6,695 nt of DNA, from the NCBI GenBank assembly GCA_027484885.1, contig JAIXSD010000377.1, positions 1 through 6,695 on the forward strand, given 5' to 3'. Origin of the DNA: Rubrivivax sp. (lineage in GTDB: Bacteria; Pseudomonadota; Gammaproteobacteria; Burkholderiales; Burkholderiaceae_C). The position numbers and the translations under genes were made by a program. Below, piece after piece: positions 1 through 5,645 of the stretch; the first letter of the stretch is position 1; the number at the start of each line of letters is the position of its first letter. The notes under the pieces are model-generated. The model had not been told where the DNA came from. It saw nothing but the letters and a program-made list of their open reading frames with translations, and did no database searches.

Positions 1-258
1 ACCGACCGCACGACCTTTGCCTACCTCTGCGATGTGTTCGTGCTGCCCGAGCATCAAGGCCAGGGCTGCAGCCGGGCGCTGATGGATGCCGTCATGGCCC
101 ACCCCGATCTGCAGCAGCTGCGCCGCTTCATGCTGGCCACCAGCACCGCGGCCGGGCTTTATGCCAAGTACGGCTTCAGCCCCGCCTCAAAGCCGCAGAG
201 CTTCATGGAGCGGCTGGACCCCGAGATCTACTTGCGCGCCGCCACGGGGGCGGTGTGA
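1..258 (+). CDS. GNAT-family N-acetyltransferase, C-terminal part (5' end outside window)
   Basis: The reading frame is open from base 1 and ends at TGA 256-258, leaving 85 residues of a protein that begins upstream. Visible residues 6-18 (FAYLCDVFVLPEH) form the strand and turn leading into the acetyl-CoA pyrophosphate loop, HQGQGCSRAL (18-27). This is motif A of GNAT acetyltransferases, where the usual form is R/Q-x-x-G-x-G/A; here the last small residue is Ser. The later stretch LYAKYGF is the typical motif B region before the last strands. GNAT enzymes transfer acetyl from acetyl-CoA to an amine; the substrate cannot be told from this fragment. The stop overlaps the start of the next gene, which is also a GNAT protein, so the two are probably co-translated. 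The family call is secure; the specific function is unknown. Confidence 0.87.
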   Translation, partial: TDRTTFAYLCDVFVLPEHQGQGCSRALMDAVMAHPDLQQLRRFMLATSTAAGLYAKYGFSPASKPQSFMERLDPEIYLRAATGAV

Positions 259-863
259 GTGTGTTGTTCTCTTGCGCCGACGGCCTGAGCTGCCGCGAGC
301 TGGCACCGGCCGATGTGCCCGCGGTGCAGCGCTTTCTCGAGGCCAACCCCGAGTATTTCTGGACCGTCGGTGACGAGCCGCCGCGGCCCGATGAGGCGCA
401 GCAGGAGTTCGACGACCGGCCGCCGCCCGAGATGCACTTCAGCCGCCTGCGCCAGCTCGGTTTTTACAGCGGCGATGCGGCCGAGCTGATCGGCTACGGC
501 AGCCTGCTGGAAGACCTGATGCAGCCCGGCGTCTGCCACCTGGCCCTGTTCATCATCGCCACGGCGCGCCATGGCCAGGGCGATGCCGTGCGGCTCTACC
601 AAGGCCTGGAGGATTGGGCGCGCGGCCAGGGCGCGCGCTGGATGCGCCTGGGCGTGGTGGTGGGCAATGTGCGCGGCGAGCGCTTCTGGCGCCGCCAGGG
701 CTTTGTCGAGCTGCGCCAGCGTGAGGGCGTGCCGGCCGGGCGCCGCATCAACACGGTGCGGGTGATGCTCAAGCCGCTGCGCAGCGAAGGCCTGGGCCTG
801 GATCACGAGGCCGAAATCGCGCACTACCTGAGCCAGGTGGCGCGCGACCGCCCCGTGGCCTGA
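255..863 (+). CDS. GNAT-family N-acetyltransferase
   Basis: This encodes 202 residues. The chosen start is GTG 255, embedded in GTGTGA with the previous stop, with a G-rich stretch (246-250) just upstream as a possible ribosome site; GTG 261 and TTG 264 are alternatives. The fold elements are in order: an N-terminal strand (LSCRELAPADVPAV, 11-24), a central strand with GYGSLL (80-85), LALFI (97-101), the acetyl-CoA loop RHGQGDA (105-111) and motif B, GNVRGERFWRRQGF (137-150). In this family the Asn and aromatic residues of motif B line the cofactor and substrate site. Length is normal for a single-domain GNAT, with a roughly 30-residue C-terminal tail. It is probably cytoplasmic and co-transcribed with the upstream GNAT gene. 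The substrate is not predictable. It converges on the protease gene, with only 11 bases between the two stops and no hairpin terminator visible there. Confidence 0.92.
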   Translation: MSVLFSCADGLSCRELAPADVPAVQRFLEANPEYFWTVGDEPPRPDEAQQEFDDRPPPEMHFSRLRQLGFYSGDAAELIGYGSLLEDLMQPGVCHLALFIIATARHGQGDAVRLYQGLEDWARGQGARWMRLGVVVGNVRGERFWRRQGFVELRQREGVPAGRRINTVRVMLKPLRSEGLGLDHEAEIAHYLSQVARDRPVA

Positions 864-874
864 TCACTCATTGC

Positions 875-1588
875 TCAGCGCGGCGCTGCGGCGTTGGCGC
901 GCCGGCAGCGCTCGATGTCGCAGGCCGTGGGCAGGGTGGCGCGGTACTCGCCAAAGGCCTTGAGCAGGCCCGGATCGGCGGCCTGGCATTGGCCGCCCTT
1001 GCCGTCGGTGTAATACGAGGTCACATCGATGCAGCGGCGCGAATGCGCCATCAGGCCGAAGAAATGCCCCATCTCGTGCGAGATGACCATTTGCAGCGTC
1101 TCGCCGGCCGGGTGCTTGGGGTTGCGCTGACGCAGCAGGGTGAACATGGCCGGGTTCAGGGCCAGGCTGCGCTGGCCCAGATCGGCCAGGCCGAAATTGC
1201 CGCGGCTGGCCGCCGCACTCCAGTGCACGAACACCGCGCCGGTCGGCAGCTCCTCGCTGGCCTGCAGCCGCTTCACCTCGCTGGCCACGCCGCAGCGCGA
1301 CCAGCTCGTGGCGGCGCTCTGCAGCGCCTGCATCACCTGCTCGGCCGTGAACCAGGCCGGTGCGCCCGCGTGGGCATAGCCCAGGCGCAGCGGCGAGGCC
1401 AGGGCTGGGCGGTCGCGGCCATCGCCCCAGGTGGGCACTTCGGCCAGTGGGCATTGCGCCATCTCCTGCTCGCGCAGGCGGATCTGCTCGGGGCTTTGCG
1501 CCAGGGCGGGGCCGCACAGCGCGGCCAGGGCCAGGGGCAGCATCAGCCCGGCACGAGCCCGGCCGCGCAGGCGCTTCAGAGCGCGCAT
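875..1588 (-). CDS. Secreted matrixin-like (metzincin-type) zinc metalloprotease
   Basis: This encodes 237 residues. The start is ATG 1588, preceded by GAGGCGGG and overlapping the last 13 bases of the xdhC gene, so the pair is likely translated together. Residues 1-30 are a Sec signal peptide (basic n-region, Leu/Ala core, PALA before Gln31), so the product should be exported to the periplasm or beyond. The zinc motif is HEMGHFFGLMAHS (171-183). HExxH gives two ligands and the catalytic Glu172, and His182 would be the third ligand. Standard metzincins have HExxHxxGxxH; here one extra residue precedes the last His. The following segment, DVTSYYT (188-194), sits where the Met-turn is expected but has Thr in place of Met. 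Six Cys remain in the mature part (46, 99, 186, 201, 223, 228), enough for three disulfides. Long open frames in other phases across this stretch are shadows. The substrate is unknown, and an inactive homologue is possible. Confidence 0.8.
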   Translation of the reverse strand: MRALKRLRGRARAGLMLPLALAALCGPALAQSPEQIRLREQEMAQCPLAEVPTWGDGRDRPALASPLRLGYAHAGAPAWFTAEQVMQALQSAATSWSRCGVASEVKRLQASEELPTGAVFVHWSAAASRGNFGLADLGQRSLALNPAMFTLLRQRNPKHPAGETLQMVISHEMGHFFGLMAHSRRCIDVTSYYTDGKGGQCQAADPGLLKAFGEYRATLPTACDIERCRRANAAAPR

Positions 1589-2580
1589 CCCGCCTCGCCG
1601 CGTGCGCCCAGCTCGGGCCCTTGGCTGTGGATCTGGACACCGTAGCGTTCGGCCGTCATGTGGGCCAGGATGGACAGGGCAATCTCGGGCGGCGTGCGGG
1701 CGCCGATGTGCAGGCCTACCGGGCCATGCAGGCGAGCCAGCTGCGCCGGCGTCAGGCCAAAGTGCTCGGCCAGGCGGGCCTTGCGCTTGCTCTGGTTGAG
1801 CCGCGAGCCGATGGCGCCGACGTAGAAGGCCGGGCTTTGCAGCGCCTCCATCAAGGCCAGGTCGTCGAGCTTGGGGTCGTGGGTCAGGGCGACGATGGCG
1901 CTGTGGCCATCGGGCTGCATGGCAGTGACCACATCGTCGGGCATGTCGCGGGTCAGGGTGCAGCCGGGCACGGCGAAACCCTCGGCGTATTCCTCCCGCG
2001 GGTCGCAGATGGTGACGCGGTAGTCCAGGCCCAGGGCCATCTGCGCCAGGTACTGGGTCATCTGCCCGGCGCCGATGATGAGCAGGCGCCACTGCGGGCC
2101 ATGGTGGCTGCGCAGGGTGTGGGCGTCCAGCAGCAAGGTGTCGGCGCCCTGGCTGGGGGCCAGCAGCTGGACCTGGCCGCTGTGCAGGTCCAGCAGGCGC
2201 TGCACCCGCTCGCCGCGGTCCAGGCGCTCCAGCAAGGGCTCGATCTGCGAGGCCTCGCTCACCGGCTCCAGCAGCAGCTCCAGCGTGCCGCCGCAGGGCA
2301 GGCCGAAGCGCTGGGCCTCCTCGGCGCCAACGCCGTAGCGCAGCAGCTCAGGCCGCTGCAGGGCCAGGGCGCCTTCGCGCAGCTTGGCGATCAGATCGTC
2401 TTCGATGCAGCCGCCCGAGACGGAACCGGCGATTTGCCCGTCATCCCGCACCGCCACCAGCGAGCCCACCGGCCGCGGGGCCGAGCCCCAGGTGCGGGTG
2501 ATGGTGCCCAGCACCGCGCCGCGGCCCTCACGGCGCCAGGCGGCCAGCTGCCGCAACACTTGCAAGTCCACATTGTCCAT
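1576..2580 (-). CDS. xdhC: XdhC/CoxI-family molybdenum cofactor chaperone
   Basis: This encodes 334 residues from ATG 2580, with AGGA seven bases upstream. XdhC-family proteins bind molybdopterin cofactor, help its sulfuration and insert it into xanthine dehydrogenase-type molybdenum hydroxylases in the cytoplasm. The N-terminal XdhC/CoxI domain shows GSAPRPVGS (32-40), GSVSGGCIEDDL (52-63) and GLPCGGTLELLLEP (93-106), all hallmark blocks that include conserved Cys58 and Cys96. The C-terminal Rossmann-like domain begins with LLIIGAGQMTQYLA (166-179). It continues through GAIGSRLNQSKRKARL (255-270) and GPVGLHIGARTPPEIALSI (286-304), matching the family end to end. No xdhA/xdhB or aldehyde oxidoreductase genes lie in the window, so the partner enzyme must be encoded elsewhere. 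It could equally serve a PaoABC-type enzyme (as PaoD does). The downstream partner is the overlapping protease gene. Confidence 0.95.
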   Translation of the reverse strand: MDNVDLQVLRQLAAWRREGRGAVLGTITRTWGSAPRPVGSLVAVRDDGQIAGSVSGGCIEDDLIAKLREGALALQRPELLRYGVGAEEAQRFGLPCGGTLELLLEPVSEASQIEPLLERLDRGERVQRLLDLHSGQVQLLAPSQGADTLLLDAHTLRSHHGPQWRLLIIGAGQMTQYLAQMALGLDYRVTICDPREEYAEGFAVPGCTLTRDMPDDVVTAMQPDGHSAIVALTHDPKLDDLALMEALQSPAFYVGAIGSRLNQSKRKARLAEHFGLTPAQLARLHGPVGLHIGARTPPEIALSILAHMTAERYGVQIHSQGPELGARGEAGCAL

Positions 2581-2674
2581 GCCGGCATCCTATGCGCTCG
2601 GCCCGGCGCCCGCGGCGCACAATGCGCTTACCCGATTGCTTTGCTGTGGATGCCCCGCGCCTGCCGACCCTGCC
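2581..2674. promoter_or_regulatory. Divergent spacer between xdhC and the small ORF, with a short dyad
   Basis: This 94-base gap separates the xdhC start (-) from the small ORF start (+). It contains a 13-base dyad, GCGCA-CAA-TGCGC (2615-2627), and inside it CACAAT (2618-2623), which could serve as a weak -10 box for rightward transcription. I see no matching -35 box. Promoters for both directions are expected here by position, but the sequence support is weak. Confidence 0.25.
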
Positions 2675-2806
2675 ATGAAACCCGAAGCCCAAGAAGCACA
2701 GAGCGCTGCGCCCGCCGCGGCGGCACCCAGCAAACCGCGCTGGTTCGAGGCCTTGCTGGCCTGGTACCTGGGCTGGCTGGGGCGCATCTTCACCGGCAAG
2801 CTCTGA
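2675..2806 (+). CDS. Possible small protein, 43 residues, with amphipathic/hydrophobic C-terminus
   Basis: The frame runs from ATG 2675 to TGA 2804-2806. The N-terminal half is Ala/Pro-rich and polar (residues 1-20). The second half, from residue 21, is rich in Trp, Leu and other hydrophobics with a few basic residues (PRWFEALLAWYLGWLGRIF, 21-39) and ends in TGKL. That end looks like a membrane-associated or amphipathic helix. No good Shine-Dalgarno sequence precedes the ATG. The same frame stays open back to ATG 2579, but that longer form would overlap the xdhC start and adds 32 low-complexity residues. A GC-rich hairpin starts two bases after the stop, consistent with a real transcript end. 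I do not recognise the family and infer no function. The gene may be real, but short open frames are common at this GC content. Confidence 0.45.
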   Translation: MKPEAQEAQSAAPAAAAPSKPRWFEALLAWYLGWLGRIFTGKL

Positions 2807-2807
2807 G

Positions 2808-2834
2808 CCCGCTTGCGGGGCCGGCGTCGGCCCC
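2808..2834. terminator. GC-rich hairpins between convergent genes, possible bidirectional terminator
   Basis: GGGGCCG (2817-2823), a GCGT loop and CGGCCCC (2828-2834) form a perfect 7-bp stem. An overlapping alternative stem, CCCG-CTTG-CGGG, spans 2808-2819. The site lies exactly between the small ORF stop (2806) and the stop of the DUF3617-type gene on the other strand (2849). No real T-run follows on either strand, so intrinsic termination would be weak. Placement is the main argument. Confidence 0.4.
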
Positions 2835-2848
2835 TTGGCCTCGCCGGT

Positions 2849-3412
2849 TTACTTCGACGTCTTCATCGGCGCGATGCCGCCGCAATCGGTGCTCAGCCAG
2901 CGGCCCTGGCTCTGCACCGACATGGTTTCGCTCTTGCCGCCGACGCGGGCGGTGCTGCTCATGCTGGAGCTGTAGGCCTCGGCGCTGCTGAGGGTGGTGC
3001 TGCCCTCGCCGCTGATGTCGGGGTCGCTGCAGCTGAAGCGGTTCAGGATCTGGGCGCCCTTGCGCTCCACCTGGTGTTTGCAACTGCCCTGGCTGGAAAC
3101 CGGCAGCTGATTGAGCGCCGCCTGCTCGGCCGTGATGCAGACCTTGAGCGTCATGGCGCCTGTGGCCAGGTTGGCGCTGACGCCCGCCTTGGCCATCATC
3201 TCTTCCATCTTCTTGCGCTGCTCGGCCGGCATCTGCGCCAACTGCTGCTGGGCCTGGGCCATGGCCGCCTGGCGCTCGGGGCTGAGCTGGGGGTTCATCT
3301 TGATCTCCCACAGGCCCGGCTTGATGTTCTGTGCCTGGGCCAGCGCACTGCCGGCCAGCAAGAGGGCGGCCCCCAGCAGTTGCAGGGCGGTGCGTATCGT
3401 TGACGGCTTCAT
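2849..3412 (-). CDS. Secreted DUF3617-family protein
   Basis: This encodes 187 residues from ATG 3412, with AGGAG six bases upstream. The open frame extends further upstream but only through the preceding gene's shadow. Residues 1-25 are a signal peptide (TALQLLGAALLLAGSALA, cleaved before Gln26), so the mature protein is probably periplasmic. Family hallmarks are KPGLWEIKMNP (31-41), VCITAEQA (91-98), the GSCKH and RFSCSDP strands, and the closing GRWLSTDCG (170-178). The Cys residues at 92, 111, 128 and 177 could make two disulfides. Residues 44-77 are rich in Gln, Met, Ala and charged residues and likely helical (PAEQRKKMEEMMAKAG), an insertion I believe common in betaproteobacterial members. 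The biochemical role of the family is unknown. It lies 68 bases downstream of the hydrolase gene on the same strand and may have its own promoter in that gap. Confidence 0.9.
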   Translation of the reverse strand: MKPSTIRTALQLLGAALLLAGSALAQAQNIKPGLWEIKMNPQLSPERQAAMAQAQQQLAQMPAEQRKKMEEMMAKAGVSANLATGAMTLKVCITAEQAALNQLPVSSQGSCKHQVERKGAQILNRFSCSDPDISGEGSTTLSSAEAYSSSMSSTARVGGKSETMSVQSQGRWLSTDCGGIAPMKTSK

Positions 3413-3455
3413 GTGCGGCTCCTGGGCCCGGAGGGGCCATGGCAGTGGAGCGGCC

Positions 3456-3461
3456 AGTGTA
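3456..3461 (-). promoter_or_regulatory. Possible -10 box for the DUF3617-type gene
   Basis: Read on the minus strand, the gap between hydrolase and DUF3617-type gene holds GGCTACACTGG. TACACT matches four of six bases of the sigma-70 -10 consensus and lies 43 bases before the ATG. No convincing -35 box is found 16-18 bases upstream. It would allow expression independent of the hydrolase. Confidence 0.3.
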
Positions 3462-3480
3462 GCCAGCGCGGCCGGCAGGG

Positions 3481-4431
3481 TTAGGCCTGCAGGCGCTCGC
3501 GCAGCCGCGGCGTGGCCTGCTCCACCGGCGCCAGCAGCAGGGGCCAGAGCTGGGCGCCCAGCTCGCGGCGGAACATGCCGAAATGCCCGATGGCGCGCAG
3601 GCCCAGCTGGCGCGGGTCCAGGGTGTGGCGCTGCAGCGCGGCGCTGCGGAACTGTTGGCCCAGGTGGTCCACCGCCGGGCCGGGGCCGAACAAGGTGTCG
3701 TCCGTCACATTCCACAAATGCACCGGGCCGGTGAAGCGGTGGTAGCCCAGCTCGGCCTGCAGGGCCGGGTCGGTGAACAGGTAGCCGCGCCGCCGGCCCC
3801 AGCGCGCCCATTGCAGGGCCGCCCCCTTGGGCAGGTCTTGCGCGCGGCCGCCCAGCACCCAGCCGGGCGCGTGGCCGAAAAGATGGCTCAAGCCTGGCAG
3901 CAGGGCATGAAAAAACAGCAGGGCCTTGGCCTTCTGCAGGCCGGCCCAGAAGCGCCAGTCGGCCGCCTGGGCGGCCACGCCCAGCACCGCGTCCAGCTGC
4001 TCAAAGCCGGGCGCCAACCCGATGGCCTGGCCGCCGAAGGAGTGGCCGATGGCCAGCACCCCAAGCGCCTGCCCCTGGGCCCGCTGCTCGCGCTGGCGCC
4101 GGTGCTCGATGGCGCGCAAGGCGGCGGCCATGTCCAGCTGCGCCCATTCCCGCAGGCCGGCCCGCTCCTGCCGCACCGAGCCCTGCAAGCTGCGGCCGAT
4201 GCCGCGGTAGTCGTAGCTGAGCACGGCATAGCCCCGCCCGGCCAGCCACTCGGCAAAGCCGCGGTAGAAGCCGCTCGCCACGGCCATGGCCGGGCTGATA
4301 ACGGCCAGGGCGCGCACCGGGCCGGCCGGCTCTTGCCAGCTGGCGTGCAGCAGGCGGCCGTCGGCGCAGCGCAGCTGTACGGCTTGAGCCGGGGGCAGGG
4401 TTTGGGGCAGGGTGGGGGCGGAGGGCTTCAT
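3481..4431 (-). CDS. Predicted alpha/beta hydrolase (COG4757-like)
   Basis: This encodes 316 residues from ATG 4431. The fold begins with VQLRCADGRLLHASW (18-32), then ALAVISPAM (41-49) near the oxyanion region and YAVLSYDYRGIGRS (68-81). The nucleophile elbow is GHSFGGQ (129-135), with Ser131. The acid is probably Asp245 or Asp244 in VTDDTLFGP, and the base is His283 in IGHFGMFRRE. The GHFG(M/F)FR ending is characteristic of the predicted COG4757 hydrolase group. There is no signal peptide, so it is probably cytoplasmic; the substrate is unknown. The frame is open to GTG 4527, but that adds 32 residues read from repetitive CCACC-type DNA. Neither start has a Shine-Dalgarno sequence, and I prefer ATG because the conserved fold starts soon after it. 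It is divergent from the LysR gene and a plausible target of it; the DUF3617-type gene follows downstream. Confidence 0.9.
   Translation of the reverse strand: MKPSAPTLPQTLPPAQAVQLRCADGRLLHASWQEPAGPVRALAVISPAMAVASGFYRGFAEWLAGRGYAVLSYDYRGIGRSLQGSVRQERAGLREWAQLDMAAALRAIEHRRQREQRAQGQALGVLAIGHSFGGQAIGLAPGFEQLDAVLGVAAQAADWRFWAGLQKAKALLFFHALLPGLSHLFGHAPGWVLGGRAQDLPKGAALQWARWGRRRGYLFTDPALQAELGYHRFTGPVHLWNVTDDTLFGPGPAVDHLGQQFRSAALQRHTLDPRQLGLRAIGHFGMFRRELGAQLWPLLLAPVEQATPRLRERLQA
4391..4425 (+). other. G-quadruplex-type motif (G-runs on plus strand)
   Basis: Six G-runs of 3-5 bases (4391-4395, 4398-4400, 4404-4407, 4410-4412, 4414-4418, 4423-4425) are separated by loops of 1-4 bases. This fits the standard G3+N1-7 pattern with spare runs. 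It lies in the first codons of the hydrolase gene on the template strand, where it encodes a Pro-rich N-terminus. Folding is inferred from the pattern only. Confidence 0.55.
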
Positions 4432-4440
4432 GGTGGGCGG

Positions 4441-4520
4441 CAGGAGGTGGCGGCCGGTGGCGGGGGGTGGCTGGCGGTGGCACCTTGTGGATGACGGTGG
4501 AATCCGGTGGTGGGCCGTGG
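4441..4520 (+). repeat. Degenerate 10-base tandem array, GTGG repeated eight times in phase
   Basis: Eight consecutive decamers each end in GTGG, at 4447, 4457, 4467, 4477, 4487, 4497, 4507 and 4517. The six bases before each GTGG vary, though most units have G just before it (giving GGTGG in six of eight). The preceding decamer (4431-4440) ends in GCGG and may be a decayed unit. The array lies in the leader of the hydrolase gene and between it and the LysR gene. A 10-base unit is not a codon multiple, so coding constraint does not explain it. It may be a decayed minisatellite or a helically phased binding array. Confidence 0.7.
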
Positions 4521-4534
4521 AGGACACGGGAACC

Positions 4535-4569
4535 CAGTCTAGATTGGCGAGATTTCAGCGACTAGACTG
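4535..4569. promoter_or_regulatory. Inverted repeat CAGTCTAG-N19-CTAGACTG, candidate operator
   Basis: Perfect 8-base arms at 4535-4542 and 4562-4569 lie in the divergent region between the hydrolase and LysR genes. LysR-type regulators commonly bind dyads in such gaps as tetramers. The 27-base centre-to-centre spacing is longer than a classic T-N11-A box, so assigning it to the regulator is inference. Confidence 0.45.
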
Positions 4570-4571
4570 CA

Positions 4572-4595
4572 TTGATTCGACACATTGGTAATCAA
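4572..4595. promoter_or_regulatory. Inverted repeat TTGATT-N12-AATCAA, LysR-box-like
   Basis: Six-base arms at 4572-4577 and 4590-4595 form an A/T-rich dyad whose size resembles LysR-type recognition sites. It lies two bases after the previous dyad and just before a TTGACA hexamer (4599-4604), which looks like a -35 box but lacks a good -10 box 16-18 bases on. It overlaps a potential TTG start of the LysR frame, which argues for the later ATG. Confidence 0.45.
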
Positions 4596-4664
4596 AAATT
4601 GACAACCAAGCCGCGCCACCCGCCTGCCACCCCTGCCTTGCCGGCCGCAGGCGCAAAGACCCGC

Positions 4665-5645
4665 ATGGCGGCAAACGCCCCGCGCCTCGCCCGCAGCCGC
4701 CGCACCGCCGCCGATCAAGCCCTGGACGCCAATGCCCTGGAGCTGTTTGCCCGCATCGCCCTAGCCGGCAGCTTCGCCCGCGCGGCACGGGATCTGGGGC
4801 TGACTCGCGCGGCCGTCAGCCGCCGTGTGGCCGCCATCGAATCGGCCGTGGGCTTGGCCCTGTTCGCGCGCAGCACCCGCAGCCTCAGCCTGACCGAAGC
4901 CGGCCGGCGCCTGCAGGCCCGCGCACGGGTGGTGCTGGAGGCCACCGAAGGCGCCCGCCTCGCCCTGCGCAGCGAGCGCGACCAGCTCATCGGCACTTTG
5001 CGCATCAGCGCACCGCCGGTGTTCGGCAACCATGTGCTTCCGCCGCTGCTGGCGCGCTTTCAGGCTTTGCACCCGGCGCTGCGCTATGAGCTGTTGTTCA
5101 CCTACCGCCGCGTCGACCTGCTCGCCGAAGGCGTGGACCTGGCCTTCCGCGCCACTGCCCAGCCGCCCGAGGACTGGGTCGCCCAGCCCCTGCTGCGTTA
5201 TGCCGTGCGCGCTTATGCCTCGCCCGCCTGGGCCGCCGCGGCCGGCCCGCTGCAGGGGCCGCAGGACTTGATCGATCTGCCCTGCCTGCTGGTCGGCCAG
5301 CACGAAGACGCCAGCGAGCGCCGCTGGCTGCGCGAAGACGCCCAGGGCCGCCCGTTGGAAGAAGCCGCACTCAGCCTGCGCGCCGCCGCCTGGGGCAACG
5401 ACCACGAGGTGCTGCTGGCCATGGCCCGCGCCGGCGGCGGCGTGGTGCTCAGCCCGGACTTCTGCGTGCCCGCCGCCACCGAGGGCGGCGGCCTGGTCGA
5501 CGTGCTGCCGGGCTGGCGTTTGACTGTGAAAGAAGGCGAATGGATCCAGGCCCTGAGCCTGCCCATGCCCGCCGGCTCAGAAACCGCCCGCGTGCTGGTG
5601 CGCTTTATCAAGGAGGCCTTGGCGGAGCAGGGGGCTGTGACTTAG
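4665..5645 (+). CDS. LysR-type transcriptional regulator
   Basis: This encodes 326 residues from ATG 4665. The frame extends to TTG 4572, but that part overlaps a likely operator and encodes a low-complexity Pro/Ala stretch. Even the ATG form has about 20 extra basic residues before the conserved start, and no clear Shine-Dalgarno sequence precedes it. The winged helix-turn-helix spans about residues 21-83: LELFARIALAGSFARAARDL (25-44), the recognition helix TRAAVSRRVAAIES (47-60) and the wing LFARSTRSLSLTEAG (66-80). A linker helix follows, then the effector domain from LIGTLRISAPPVFG (108-121), of the periplasmic-binding-protein type seen in the CrgA-like subgroup. It lies head to head with the hydrolase gene, with two dyads between them, the usual arrangement for autoregulation plus control of the divergent gene. 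The inducer is unknown. Confidence 0.95.
   Translation: MAANAPRLARSRRTAADQALDANALELFARIALAGSFARAARDLGLTRAAVSRRVAAIESAVGLALFARSTRSLSLTEAGRRLQARARVVLEATEGARLALRSERDQLIGTLRISAPPVFGNHVLPPLLARFQALHPALRYELLFTYRRVDLLAEGVDLAFRATAQPPEDWVAQPLLRYAVRAYASPAWAAAAGPLQGPQDLIDLPCLLVGQHEDASERRWLREDAQGRPLEEAALSLRAAAWGNDHEVLLAMARAGGGVVLSPDFCVPAATEGGGLVDVLPGWRLTVKEGEWIQALSLPMPAGSETARVLVRFIKEALAEQGAVT

Noticed and set aside
864..1640. A 258-codon minus-strand frame overlapping the protease gene
   Set aside because: It is in a different phase from the protease, has no signal peptide or zinc motif, and its translation is Arg/Ala/Pro-rich low complexity.
1360..2991. A 543-codon plus-strand open frame across the protease, xdhC and small-ORF region
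   Set aside because: It is antisense to xdhC and the protease gene, which have clear family motifs. Its translation is low-complexity Gln/Ala/Gly/Arg with no domain. High GC makes such shadows common.
3583..4494. A 303-codon plus-strand frame opposite the hydrolase
   Set aside because: It is a shadow of the hydrolase gene with low-complexity translation. The hydrolase has a full catalytic motif set on the other strand.
4457..4591. A 44-residue plus-strand frame from GTG 4457, preceded by a perfect GGAGGT (4443-4448)
   Set aside because: The Shine-Dalgarno match and GTG are by-products of the GTGG array, and the frame runs through both operator-like dyads. The translation has no recognisable features. 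It would be worth reviving only if transcription from the plus strand were shown.
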